This document shows, in pieces, positions 41,026 to 52,377 of a stretch of DNA of 64,000 nt. The stretch's first letter is position 1. The number at the start of each line of letters is the position of its first letter. The stretch lies in NCBI RefSeq assembly GCF_000142905.1, contig NW_013657667.1:266670-330669 (forward strand), given 5' to 3'. The DNA comes from Thecamonas trahens ATCC 50062. Lineage: Eukaryota; Apusozoa; Apusomonadida; Apusomonadidae. Both the position numbers and the translations under genes were made by a program. The notes under the pieces were generated by a model, which saw only the letters and a list, made by a program, of their open reading frames with translations, was not told the DNA's origin and made no database searches.

Positions 41026-43350
41026 ATGTCGCACACGCCCGAGCCGGGCTCATACTCGGACAACGACGCCACAGGTGCGTCGTCGGATCCGGACGGTGAG
41101 CGGTCGGACTCGTCGGATGATGACGGCCCTTCGTCGGAGCGTGCATCGCGGACGGGGCACAACACAGCGGCACCGTCGTTGGCAGATCTTGAGGCGGACG
41201 ACTCGGATGCTGCGCTGCTGGCCGCCATCCGCATGCCGGAGATCAACGATGGCGAGGAGCTTCGGTCGGGCTTTTACACGGTCAACCCGTTCCTGCCCGA
41301 GTACTCGCCCGAGGGCGACGCGCAACTGATGGCGCAGGCGCTGGGCCTTGTCAAAGGCAAGAAGAAGAACGAGCTGCTGCTGGTGGATCTGCTGACGACA
41401 CGCGAGCCGGACCAGGTGCAGGCGGCGCGCGCGGTGTTCAACGCGAGCAACAAGCACCCGCTGGCAAAGATGGTGAAGAAGAAGACGCGGTCGTCGTTCA
41501 AGCGGCTGATGTGCGGACTGGTTCTCTCACCGGCCGAGTATGATGCGCAGCAGATCATGTCGTCGGTCTCGGGCGTGGGGACCAAGGAGAGTGTGCTCAT
41601 CGACATTCTGACGACGCGCTCGAACGCGCAGATCGAGGCCATCAACCAGGAGCTGCTGCGGACGGTTTCCAAGGACCTGGTGCGGGTGATCAAGGGCGCG
41701 ACCGGCGGCAAGTTCAAGAAGATCGTGGCCAAGCTTGCCGAGGGCAACCGCGAGGAGTTCCACGATCTCAATCCCGACCTTGTTCATAGCGACGCACTTG
41801 CCATTTTCGACGCGATTGAGAAAAAGTCAGGCTGCGACGAGAAGGCGCTGGTCGGCATTTTTGCCGTCCGGCCGGCCCACCACCTCAAGGCTGTTGTCCG
41901 CCACTACCGCAAGGTGACGCAGCTTGTCCACCGTCGTGGGCAGTCGGCTACCCACCACTTTGACATGCTGTTGGAGAAGAAGACGTCGGGCGACTTTCGG
42001 CGGACGATCAAGGCGCTCATTGCGCCTGAGGAGTACCTCGCCGAGTGCGTGCGGAACGCGGTCAAGGGACTGGGGACAGATGACTCGCTGCTGCGGCGCA
42101 CCATGCTCGGAGCGCGGCTGACGCCGCTGCGGCTGCACCTAGCCAAGCACGCGTACTTCCGGCTTTTCAAGCGGGCGTTGGTCAAGGACATCGAGGACGA
42201 CACCCGTGGCAACTACCGGCGGGCGTACCGTCGTATCGCGGCTACCCACACCGGCAACATGCTAGCAGTCAAGCTCCGCGAGGCGATGCACCACTCGTTC
42301 CGCGGTATCGGCGCAAGCAAGGCCAAGATCACGCACGTCCTCACCGAGGCGGCTGTCAACGCTCGCGAGCGGGCCGACGTCGCCGACGCGTACGTCCTCG
42401 ACTACGGGCGCAAGCTCTCCAAGTCGCTCAAGTCGTCACTCTCCAAGCATCACGCCCGGTTCCTCATCACACTCTCAACCCGGCGGGCGGCCGTCGACGC
42501 CGAGACCGTGAAAAAGTGCAAGAAAGCACAGCTCATCGACATCTTTACCACCAGGCGAAGCGTGGAGCTGAAGCGACTCGCGGAGGAGTTTGAGCGGATG
42601 TACACCAAGCCGCTGGAGGAGTTCCTCACCAAAAAGCTGTCGGGCAAGTTCCGCAAGGTCATTCTCAACCTGCTTGACGCCAAGCGTACTGTCGGGCTCA
42701 CCATTTCTGAGGCCAAGGCCGACGAGCTTGCGCAGCAGCTTTACGGTGCTGGCGAGAAGAAGTGGGGGACCAACACCGACGTGTTTGTCAACATCATGGC
42801 GCGGCACTCACCGCAGGATCTGACCGCCGTCGATCTTGCGTACGAGCGCCTGCGCCAGAAGCGGCTGACGGTGGCCATCAAGAAGGAGTTCTCTGGCGAC
42901 ACTCGCAAGCTGCTCATGGCGTGCGTCGACCCGATTAACTACACCTGCGACCGGCTGATGGCGTCGATGAAGGGCCTCGGGACCGACGACCGCGAGCTCG
43001 TGCGCCTGCTTGCACACCGGCCCAAGGCCGAGATCGAGGCCATCAAGGCCGCGTTTGAGGTCAAGTTTAAGAAGTCGCTCGCGCGCTGGATCAAGGGCGA
43101 CACCTCGGGCTACTACCGCAAGGCTCTGCTCTCGTACATTGCCGACATTTCTCTTGCGCCGGTCGACAAGGACGCCGACGACGACGAGGACAACGAGGCC
43201 ACCGGCTCTGGCGACGGCCTCGGCGGCGAAGACGATGGTGACGACGACTGGGAAGGCAACCCCGACCGCCCGCCACCGACCTTCCACGACGACTACGACG
43301 ACGGCGCGTCGTCGTCGGCCACGCCGATGCGCCCGCCGCCGGCCTTCTAG
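41026..43350 (+). CDS. Eight-repeat annexin with acidic N- and C-terminal extensions
   Basis: 774 residues from the ATG at 41026, single exon. An acidic Ser-rich head (about 1-70) is followed by eight annexin repeats in two groups of four, as in annexin A6. Type II calcium loops are visible in repeats 2 (GVGTKES), 4 (GLGTDDS, with IEDDTRGNY downstream) and 8 (GLGTDDRE, with KGDTSGYY downstream). They are altered in repeats 3 (KSGCDEKA), 5 (GIGASKAK) and 7 (KKWGTNTD). Repeat 6 is short and lacks the loop. The tail is Asp-rich and ends with two PPPxF motifs (RPPPTF, RPPPAF). Annexins bind acidic phospholipids with calcium; the uneven loops suggest only some repeats do so here. Confidence 0.95.
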   Translation: MSHTPEPGSYSDNDATGASSDPDGERSDSSDDDGPSSERASRTGHNTAAPSLADLEADDSDAALLAAIRMPEINDGEELRSGFYTVNPFLPEYSPEGDAQLMAQALGLVKGKKKNELLLVDLLTTREPDQVQAARAVFNASNKHPLAKMVKKKTRSSFKRLMCGLVLSPAEYDAQQIMSSVSGVGTKESVLIDILTTRSNAQIEAINQELLRTVSKDLVRVIKGATGGKFKKIVAKLAEGNREEFHDLNPDLVHSDALAIFDAIEKKSGCDEKALVGIFAVRPAHHLKAVVRHYRKVTQLVHRRGQSATHHFDMLLEKKTSGDFRRTIKALIAPEEYLAECVRNAVKGLGTDDSLLRRTMLGARLTPLRLHLAKHAYFRLFKRALVKDIEDDTRGNYRRAYRRIAATHTGNMLAVKLREAMHHSFRGIGASKAKITHVLTEAAVNARERADVADAYVLDYGRKLSKSLKSSLSKHHARFLITLSTRRAAVDAETVKKCKKAQLIDIFTTRRSVELKRLAEEFERMYTKPLEEFLTKKLSGKFRKVILNLLDAKRTVGLTISEAKADELAQQLYGAGEKKWGTNTDVFVNIMARHSPQDLTAVDLAYERLRQKRLTVAIKKEFSGDTRKLLMACVDPINYTCDRLMASMKGLGTDDRELVRLLAHRPKAEIEAIKAAFEVKFKKSLARWIKGDTSGYYRKALLSYIADISLAPVDKDADDDEDNEATGSGDGLGGEDDGDDDWEGNPDRPPPTFHDDYDDGASSSATPMRPPPAF

Positions 43351-43383
43351 CACCATTGAAGCTGCCACTCATCCACGCCAGGC

Positions 43384-44139
43384 TCATGTCACCTTGGCTG
43401 CCGTATCGTGCCGCAGGTCGTGAACAGGCGCCGCCATGTACACCGCCAGCTCGAGGCAGGCGTAGACCGGGAGAACAACAACAAAGAACGCGCGGAAGCA
43501 GCCGAGCGAGCGGACCCAAGCCGATGGCGGGCGGTCGTTGATCATGACCACGTGATGCAGCTCGGCGTCATCGATCCAGCACCGGTACTCGCGGCCGACC
43601 ACATAGTCTGCAGCAGCTTCGGCAGCAGCGTCCTCGGACGAGAACGAGACGGCCACGGCCGAGAGCATCGCCGTGGCCTCGACGTCGGCAGTGGCCGAGC
43701 CTGGCGGAGCATAAACGACGTCAAAGAACGGGGCGTACGAGCCCCACACCGCGCGGACCCCGTTGACCATCAGCGAGAAGAATGAGAGTAGCTGAGTCAG
43801 AGCCTTTTCTGCCCCAGATCGCGTATCGTCGACCTTGCGCACCTCCTTGCCCGTCACCACACACAGAGCCCCGCTCCACGACACCTCGACGCCCTCCTCG
43901 GCTGCTTCGCTCCACCCAAAGGCCATGGCCGTAAAGGCACAGAGCACAGCAGAGATGATAGCCGCCACGACAGTCGCATGCAGCAGAGTCCACCCATAGT
44001 CACGCACTGCCGTTGTCAGTGACGCACTCGCAGGCCGCCGCATCCTTGGTGGCGTGGCGTAGCGTGTGGGTGGGGTGGTCCGGCTTTGTGCCGTCGATCG
44101 CCTTGCCGCAGGCTTTGGCGGAGAGAGCCATGGCTCCAT
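43384..44139 (-). CDS. Two-TM membrane protein of unknown function
   Basis: 251 residues from the ATG at 44139. A basic, proline-rich N-terminus precedes a membrane helix at about 50-73 (LLHATVVAAIISAVLCAFTAM). The central 120-residue region holds ALCVVTGKEVRKVDDT and REYRCWIDDAELHHVVM, suggesting an extramembrane beta-rich domain with conserved Cys. A second helix near the C-terminus follows (AFFVVVLPVYACLELAVYMAA). The arrangement of two helices flanking a CW-type domain recalls small membrane proteins of the DUF3592 kind, but I cannot assign the family. The start is 64 bp from the divergent strumpellin start; the stop is 33 bp from that of the convergent annexin gene. Confidence 0.7.
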   Translation of the reverse strand: MEPWLSPPKPAARRSTAQSRTTPPTRYATPPRMRRPASASLTTAVRDYGWTLLHATVVAAIISAVLCAFTAMAFGWSEAAEEGVEVSWSGALCVVTGKEVRKVDDTRSGAEKALTQLLSFFSLMVNGVRAVWGSYAPFFDVVYAPPGSATADVEATAMLSAVAVSFSSEDAAAEAAADYVVGREYRCWIDDAELHHVVMINDRPPSAWVRSLGCFRAFFVVVLPVYACLELAVYMAAPVHDLRHDTAAKVT

Positions 44140-44203
44140 GCAGCTGGCTTGCCAGCGACGGTGGTCAAGCTACCACTCAACGCTGCATAAGCAGGCAGAG
44201 GGC

Positions 44204-47200
44204 ATGGGCGAGTTCATCCCGAGCCCTGCAGGCGAGTGCATTCTACAGCTGGTGGCGCGTGGCAATGCCATCATTGGTAGGTTGGGGGGAAAGGGGGGGG
44301 GGGGAGAGGGGGTGACTGGGCGTGCGAGAGGGGGGGGCATGTGACCCTGTGTGGGGAGGGACCGGGTAGGGGGGGGGGGGGGGGGGGGAAGCAGGAGGGG
44401 GGAGGGGGAATGAGCAAGACAAGGGACTCATACTAGGTGGAGGATAACGTTGTGCTGGGTGTGTGTGGGTGTAGCGGAGCTGCTTCGGCTCTCGCAGCAC
44501 ATCCCGGCCGTGTTTGCCGACGGTGGGGCCGGGAGCAAGTACGGGGCGGTCATTTTTTCGTTCGAGTACCTGCAGCGGATCGAATACTACGAGGAGGGCA
44601 TCATGCGGTCGGCGGCTGCGCTAGAGGCCGACGAGGAGTTTCGTGACAACCACCTCGAACTGCTTACTCGGTTCTACAAGACCTTTGAGTCGATGTATGT
44701 GTACCGGCAGGACTTTCTCGGGTACCTCGACGACCTCGCCCGCGGAGTCTTCATTCAGCGGACGCTCGAGTCTGTCCTCGCCGACGCTGACGGCAAGCAG
44801 CTGGTGAGTGAGGCTGTGTATCTGTACGGAGTCATGCTGCTGCTACTGGACATGCGGATTCCGGGGCTGATCCGGGAGCGCATGCTCATCTCGTTCTACC
44901 GCTACCAAAAGGCGAGCGACATTGCCAACATCGATGAGGTTTGCAAGCTGTGCGCGAGCACCGGCTTTACGCCCGGAAACAAGAAGCCGAAGGACTACCC
45001 CGAGTCGCTGTTTGCGCGCTTCCCCCTCCCGCGCAAGGTGGTGGGGATGGTGCTGGGCCGGCTGCGCATGGACGACATCTACGAGCAGGTCGCCAACTAC
45101 CCAGACCCGGAGCATCGGTCGGTGGCGCTCGCAGGCCAAGCGTCGATGATCTACGTCATCCTCTACTTTGCGCCAAACATCCTGCACTCGGAGCCGGCCG
45201 TCATGCGCGAGATTGTGGACAAGCACTTTCCGGACAACTGGGTCATCCCGTACTACATGGGCTTTACCGTCGACCTCTCGCTGCGGTGGCAGCCGTACCG
45301 GGCGGCCCGTGACGCGCTGGCCAACACCATCAAGGTGGCGCATGTGCGGAGCCTGGTGGCGAGCCAGGTGAGCAAGGTCCCACAGCTGCTGGCAGACACC
45401 AAGGCGCTGCTGACCGAGGGCGTGCTCGAGGAGGAGTACGTTATGAAGGAGATCCGCGGCATTCTCAACTTGCTCCGCGAGGGCAACGCCACGCTGCGGT
45501 GGATGGCGCTGCACTCTACGACGGCCAACAAGAAGCTGGCGTCGGCGGTGAACAAGTCTGTAACGCGGCAGCTTGTTCTCCGGCTCCTGCTCGACATCGC
45601 CGAGCTCGAGTTCAAGGTCAAGGACGTGGTGGAGGTTTTGCTGACCAAGAAGCAGGAGCGGTGGGTGGTGGCACGGCAGGAAGCGGTCCACCGGATGACT
45701 GAGCTCGCAGAGTACTTTTCCGGCACTCAGGCGCTAACGCGAGTCGAAGCCAACGCACACCTCCAGTCGTGGTTTGTGGACATTTCGGACAAGATTGCCG
45801 GCCTCTCGTTTGTTGACCCAACGCTTGCAGGGCGCAAGATCAAGCAACTCATTGTGGCACTGGAGGAAGTTGAGTCGCTCCATCACATCGACGCCTCGCT
45901 GCACGTCAAGGAGTTCCTAGGTGACACGCGCAAGTACCTGCAGCAGATGCTGTACTACGTCAACATCCAGAACAAGGTTCTGGTTACGCTTGCTGTGGTG
46001 ACTGACCTCTCGTACGCGTGGCACATTCTCGCCAGCTACATCGACCTGATGCAGGCGGCGATCCGGGCGAATCCCGGGACAATCGTCAAGCTCCGGTCTA
46101 CGTTCCGCAAGCTAGCCTCGCTCCTCGACCTGCCGTGCATCCGCATCCAGCAGGCCGACTCGCCAGACCTCGGCTCGGTCTCGCAGTACTACTCGTCAGA
46201 CCTGGTCCGGTTCATCCGCCGGGTCCTGGAGATTATCCCGGTCACTATGTTTGAGCAGCTCAACAAGATCATTGTGCTGCAGACGTCTGCGCTTGCGCCG
46301 CTCCCGGCGCGCGTGGAGAAGGCCATGCTCAAGGAGTTTGCGCAGCTTGACGTGCGCTACGAGCTCGCACGGCTGACGCACTCGATCTCGGTCTTTACCG
46401 AAGGCGTGCTTGCCATGAAGAAGACGCTTGTCGGTGTCATCGAGGTCAACCCCAAGGCGCTGCTGGAGGAGGGCATCCGCAAGGAGCTGGTGGCAGCACT
46501 CTGCAAGGCGCTCGACACGCACTTGGTGTTCTCGTCGAAGAAGCCCGAGCTGCTGCCGGCGCTGCAGGCGCTGCAGGCGCGGCTTGCGGGCTTCCGGCTC
46601 TCATTCGAGTACGTGCAAGACTACGTCGGCATCTACGGGCTCAAGCTGTGGCAGGAGGAGTTCTCGCGCATTGTTAACTTTTGCGTGGAGCAGGAGTGCA
46701 ACACCTTTCTCAAGAAGAAGCTCTTCTGGTGGGACTCCAAGTACTACAACGAGGCCGTGCCGATTGTCTCGTTTCCGGCGCGGGATGCGGCATCGATCAA
46801 CGGCATCGGCCGGCTGACGCGAACTCTGCTCGCACTCACGTCGCCGACCACCAACGTGTATGTGGAAAAGGCCGCGGCCTGGTTTGTGCTCAAGTCTGGC
46901 GAGGAGGGCGTGAACCTGGTGACTGCGGCGCACATGCTCACCTCGCTCTCGGTCTTTGGCCTCCGCGGTGTCGACAAGCTGCTCGGTTTTATGAATGTCG
47001 CCGCGCTGCAGCGGTTTGTGCGGTCGTACGCCCGCTCGCTCTCGTCGGACGTGGGCCGGTACCTGGCCTCGGTCGAGGACGTGCTCCTCCCGCTCACCTC
47101 GTACCCAGCCACGGACGCCAAAACGCTGACCAAGTTTTACGGCGGACTGGTGCAAAAGCTCAAGGCCTGGTGGCCGCTCTTCCTCGAGACGGTGATCGGC

Positions 47201-47839
47201 GTCGGCCAGCGCCAGCTCCTCCGCCGGCTGCTGGGCATTGAGCTGGCGTACACGGCGCGGGTGGACTCGCCGGCGCTCTCGTCGACGCTCGACGCACTCA
47301 ACATGTCGCTGCTCAAGGACATTGAGGCGCACTACCGCGACCCCGAGGTCCACCCGTACCCCAAGGTCTCCAACCCGCTCCTGGCTACCCTCGCCGAGTA
47401 CCTCGACTCGGCAGGCAAGTCGGACCCGCTCGCGGTCATCTACGTCACCTCGCCGCCGCTCGGCTCGATGGCGCTTCTGGTCTTCCTCTTTGTTCTCTCG
47501 GTCCTTCCGCAGCTGACCTACGATCCGCGTCTCGACACTTTTGTCAACTCGTCCAAGAAGGTTGCCCTCGACGGCGCGCCGTTTGTGGTCGGCGTCGTCA
47601 CCCTGCTCAAGCAGTTTCACGCCTCGGTCACGACCACGTTCCTCAAGTACATGGGCCAGTACATCCGTGCCTCGATGGCTGAAGCCCTGCTCGGCCGCCG
47701 CGGCAAGGGCGCCCGCGTTTACTCACCCGAGGTCCGTTCCGCGCTCCTGTTCCTGCACCAGTTCTGCACCTACGGCGGTGCCAAGCGCAAGGACGTGGAG
47801 CAGTTTGTGCCGGCCTACGTCGTCGACCGGCTCGGCTGA
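44204..47839 (+). CDS. WASHC5: Strumpellin, WASH complex subunit 5
   Basis: Exons 44204-44276 and 44475-47839 (198-bp GTAGGT...GTAG intron with long G runs, phase 1) give 1145 residues, close to the human 1159. The join rebuilds the strumpellin start: exon 1 ends GNAII and exon 2 continues AELLRLSQHIPAVF. Long stretches match the family: EFRDNHLELLTRFYKTFESM, YLYGVMLLLLDMRIPG, RERMLISFYRYQKA, IVDKHFPDNWVIPYYMG, MTELAEYFSGTQALTRVE and SFEYVQDYVGIYGLKLWQEE. Strumpellin is the largest helical scaffold of the WASH complex, which activates Arp2/3 on endosomes. No frame breaks. Confidence 0.97.
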
Positions 47840-47875
47840 CGGAGTCGATAAATTGAGCAGAGGTGCAGACGTGTT

Positions 47876-50241
47876 TTACGCAGCAGCTTGCGACCCAGGA
47901 CCGGCATCAGGATCCAGAAAGCCACGGGTAGCGTAGGGCGGAACGTAGAGCTCGTCGTTGACGCCCTGGTTGACATACATGTTGAGCAGCTTCTTGAGCT
48001 CGTAGTTCTGCTGGCGGATGGCGTCGGTCTCGTCAAGGAGCTCGGCGCGCTGCTCAAGGACTTCGTGGTACGCGGTGAGGCCCTTGTACAGGGCCTGCCA
48101 CACGCGGTACGTCTTGTCCGAGATGATGCCCGAGAGCTTCTCCCAGTACTCGCGCTCCAGCCGGCGAGCAACAGCCTTCTGCTCGCGCATGAACATGAGC
48201 GAGGTCGAGCGCTTGGTCGACTGGCGCGAGAGGTCAAGATCGCGGTTGTGGTCCTGAACAAACCGCCGCAGCGCCGGAATGATGTCGTTGGGGTGAATGG
48301 TGGCCGACGAGGCAACGAGACCCTGCGCCGACGGCGAAAGCCCGCCGACGGCAAAGGCCTCGGGGGAGGTCACAAAGTATGACAGCAGCTTGTCGATCTC
48401 CGCCCGTGACTCAACCTTGAGCGCCTTGAAAATAGAGTTGATCATGAGTAGGTTCTGCTCGTCGCGCGGAAGCGGGTCGAGCATGGCCTGCACCTTTTCC
48501 TCCACGAGAAACCCTGCTTCGTCGCAGAGCATGTCAAGAATGGCACGAGCAATGCCCGAAGAGCCGTCGTGGGCGAGGACCGAGACCCGTCCAGACGAGC
48601 CTGGGGCGGCGCCTGAGCCGCCGCCAGCCATCGAGCCTGAGCCGGTCCGCCCACCTAGCGGGCCAGCCTCGCCGGCGGCCTCACGCTCGGCCACCGGGAT
48701 GACTGGGTGGCCCTCGGCGTCGATAGGGAGTGCCTGCTCGCGGATGGTAAACAGGTCCTGGGCTGGCGGCTCCCACTTGAGGCCGAGCTGCTGCTCAAAA
48801 ATGATGGCATCGGCCTGGAGCGTCTTGCCGATGTACTCGGCCACGACCTCCTCGTTCATGTCCCATACCTCCTTGAACTTCTTGGCATCAGCAAGCTGAA
48901 AGTGCTTGAACTTGCGCTGCAGCTCCTTGTACTGGTCGGTGATGCGCTTGTAGTCGTTGGTCAGCTTCTGGTTCTGGTACCGGTACTCCTTGTCTTGCTT
49001 CTCGTACTTTGCCCGCAGCGCTGCCACCTGGTCGCCGAGCGAGTTGATCTTGCGCTTCTGCTGCGAGATGGTGAGGTTGTTCTCAAACTCGCGGCGGTCC
49101 AGAATCTTGATGTTGTACTCGAGCTTCTGCGAGTTGAGTGCGTATGTCGCCCGCATCTCCTCCAGCTGCTGGCGAAGGACCTGTACCGAGGTCTGCAGAC
49201 GGATGGTGACAATGTTGATGCCCTCACCCTGCTGGCGCTGCAGCTCTTCCACCTCGTCCTGGTTGGCCTTGAGCAGGGCAAGTCGGTCGTGCATGAACTT
49301 CTCCTCCATCTTGGCCCGCTTCTCCATGAGCACCTTGACCTCGGCCGAGTTGGAGGCGTGCAGCTCGGCGAGCTCGGTCTCAAACGTCTCCTCCAGCTGG
49401 GCCAGCTGAGCGTCGTACGCGGCCTGTAGCTCCTTGAATGACTCGGCCATGCGGTTGAGGAGCTCGTCAATCTTCTCGGCTTGCCGCTTCAGCTCGGCTA
49501 CGTACTCTTCGTCCTTCGCCTCGAGCTCAGCGGTGAGGCCCGCCACGACGTTGTCCTTGGCGGCGATGACGTCGTCGCACCGCGCCTTTTGCTCCATCAG
49601 CGCAGCGAGCAAGCTCTGTGGCACGTCATGCTCCCGAAGCGAGGCCCAATTGAGCGAAATAGCCGCATTTGCCTCTGACGACGCTTGCCGTAGCTCGTTG
49701 AGCTGGAACAGGCGGTCCTCCTTCTTGCCGCCTTGCTCGACCCTCACGGATGCCTCATGGTAATCGCCCTCGACTCTGATGTCGGTCACCGTTCGCTGCG
49801 AGGCAGTAATGAGCGCATCCAGTGCTTTGCGCGATGCTCGCAGCTGCGCCTTGGCTTGGGTGTCCCACTCGCGCTCCTGCGCCTGTGCCGTGGTGAACTG
49901 GACGTTGGCTGCGCGGGGGGGGGGGAGGAGGGAGGGGGGGGGAGGGAGTGAGTGGGTGGGTGGGTGGGTGTGCGGAGAGGAAGAGGAGAGGGAGGGAGGG
50001 AGTGAGAGGGTTGGTGATGGTGATGGTGATGGGGGTGGTGGTGGTGGTGGTGGTGGTGGTGGTTGATGGTGGTAGCATGCTTACCCTTGCCCTGTGTCTT
50101 CTGCTTGCGGCGAAGAATGCGCTGCTCGATGCGTGCTGTCCTTGCCCGGATACGCTCGGTCTGGTCCTCAGACTCGAGTGCCTTGTTGATGTCCTCAATG
50201 GACATGAGCGGCTGGCTCTCCGCTCCGCCGTCGTCAGCCAT
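47876..50241 (-). CDS. DRC1: DRC1 (CCDC164), nexin-dynein regulatory complex protein 1
   Basis: Exons 50241-50085 and 49908-47876 (176-bp GTAAGC...GCAG intron, phase 1) give 729 residues; human DRC1 has about 740. Exon 1 ends in the basic ERIRARTARIEQRILRRK helix typical of the family. Exon 2 is almost entirely coiled coil, with conserved blocks RDRxQ-like LREHDVPQSLLAALMEQK, DNVVAGLTAELEAKDEEYV, QKLEYNIKILDRREFEN and KFKEVWDMNEEVVAEYIGK. A Gly/Ser-rich linker precedes a helical C-terminal domain. DRC1 lies at the base of the nexin link and is needed for ciliary beating. Its stop is 36 bp from the strumpellin stop (convergent). Confidence 0.93.
50024..50062. repeat. GGTGAT/GGT repeat in DRC1 intron
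   Basis: GGTGAT units followed by about ten GGT units, within the intron of DRC1; the coding minus strand reads ACC/ATCACC. Confidence 0.85.
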
Positions 50242-50494
50242 GGTGGAGTGAGGTGCGAGGAGGTGGGGGTGGCGGTGAGGTGAGGTGGGGTAGGGGGGAG
50301 GGGGGGGGGGAGGTTGGTCGGTTGGCGGTTGGCGGGCTGGACCGACGGGCGACTGGTGGCTCGCGGTACGGCGTGTGTGGCTCGGCATTCCGCTTTGCGG
50401 CGGATGGTGACAACGGCGTGGGGCTAGATCAGGGCTGAATCAGGACTGGATGTAGGGTACAAGGAGTTTACAGGGCCGCACCCGGCGTTGATTG

Positions 50495-52377
50495 TCAAAG
50501 CAGCGAAGTGTGCGGACGGGACAGGTTGGAAACGGAGAGCGAACGCTGGGAGATGGTCGGCTTCCGATCGCAGAGCGTACGACGACGGCGGCGCGGGCGC
50601 GACATGGGCGAGGCGGACATGCCCCATGGGTCAAAGTCCGAGTCGTCGTCCGAGTCGGACTCGGAGCCCGAGTCAATAGCCGAGACGGTGAAAACGACGA
50701 GTTGGGCGAGGAGGTCGACGAGACGGCGACAGGCGAGCCAAAGCCCAGCGACTTGACCGAGGAGCGGACGTCGTCGTCGTCTGAGTCGTCGTCGTCATCG
50801 TCATTGTCATCGCCGGTGGTAGCAAAGCACCGAGCAAGGGGCGCAGTTGGAGAGGCGTGCGAGAAGGAGGGAAGGGCAGGCGAGATGGCGTCGTTGGCCG
50901 TGACGAGCTGGTTGGTAACATCGGCAAGCGGCGCAGGCGAAGCCAGGTCCTCGGAGGCCTCGGACGAGATGGTGGACTCGGAGCGCGAGCGGGCAAGGCT
51001 GCAGTACTTGGAGACGTCTGAGAACGAGCGCGAGCGCTTGTAGCTCTTGCGCAAGTTGTTCATGAGCGAGCAGCGCTCCATCTCGGTCTCCTTGTCTGCA
51101 TCAAACATGGAGACATAGGCCTGCGGGTTGCAGCGCGACTTGTACAGCGTGTAGAAGCCCTTGTATCCGCCCTGAAGAATATACATCTCCGGGTAGTAGA
51201 GCGAGGTCCACTCCTCCAGCTCGGCGTGGATCATGCGATCCATGGAGCGGAGGTGGCGGCACTGGGTCGGCCCGCGCTTGGACGAGAACTCGCAGTGAAA
51301 GACGATGGTGGGCACCGGGTCCGTCATGATAGTGGTGAGGAAGAATTCCTCGAGCAGAGCGGTGGTATGGAGGTTGAGCGCGCCCTCGATGTGGCCGCCC
51401 TCATACTCGTAAGGGAACCGGCAATCGATGATGTACAGCTTGGAGACAACATCGTCGTGCTTGCCCTCCATAACATCGACGAGGATCTTGGGCGAGATGT
51501 ACTTGAACTCGGCCGGGCCGGTCTCGAGAACAGGAAGCTTGGCCTTGTTCTCATGCGACTCTGGAGAGGCAACAGTAGCAGCAGCGGCTGCAGCAGCAGT
51601 TGGTTGTGGGATCGGCAACGCCGAGGCCGAGGCCGAGAGAATGTTAGACCGCTTCTTCTTGAGCGAGTGCACCGAGCGCGTCCGCTTGAGCGAGCCTGAC
51701 CGAGATTTAGGCCGCGGCGGAAGATTGCCAGACGAGCGGACGTTGTTGAGCGCGGCGGTGGCCGGCGGAGCGCGGACTGAGAGCGAGCGCGGGCGCGCCG
51801 GCTCGCAGGCAATGGCCGCCATTGACACGGCCTTGCGCAGCTTGAGCGAAGAGCTCGACATCGAGTGGGCCTGCGGGCGCGAGTGCGGCCGGTGCGTGCG
51901 AGCAGCAATCATGGCGGCAACAGGCGACGAGGCACGCTCCGGCTCAAAGATCGAGGAAGACGTCGGCGGCGGGACTTTGGGAGAGATGGCCATAGCTGTC
52001 GGCGCCATCGGCGACGGCAGCACCTGGTTCTCGTCGTTGTCAAACGAGAGCGAGCGGCGGATGGTGGTCGGCGACGAGAGGCGGGCCGGCGAAGTGGGGA
52101 CAACGCCAGGCATGGCAGGCGAGGTCGAAAGCGGCGAAAAGGCCGAGCGAGTCGTGTTGTTTGTCCGCGGCAGCGACGGCGAGGCGGCATTCGAGCCCGA
52201 GGAACGCGTCGGCTCTGGCGAGGTGACGGCCATAGCCGTTGGAGGTGGGCCGGGGCGCGCCGCGATCGGCAAGTCAAAAGCGCGCTCGGACGGTGGCGAG
52301 CCAAGCAGCATATCGCACTCTTCCGGGTCCGGAACAGCAAGCCCAGTCAGGGGGCGGAAGTTGGTGGAGCGATCCAT
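50495..52377 (-). CDS. Cdc25-type dual-specificity phosphatase, one frame break
   Basis: About 627 residues from the ATG at 52377. A long Ser/Pro-rich regulatory half with many SP/TP sites is followed by a rhodanese/Cdc25 domain (about 275-430): LYIIDCRFPYEYEGGHIEGA, then the active site FHCEFSSKRGP with Cys at about 362 and Arg of HCx5R, then PEMYILQGGYKGFY. HCEFSSxRGP is specific to Cdc25, which dephosphorylates cyclin-dependent kinases at mitotic entry. The tail has an Asp-rich stretch. At the A4 run 50691-50694 (T4 on the coding strand) one extra base switches to a frame giving AIDSGSESDSDDDSDFDPWG and a Ser/Arg-rich end at 50495. Without it an arginine/proline-rich frame runs to 50440. 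Confidence 0.92.
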
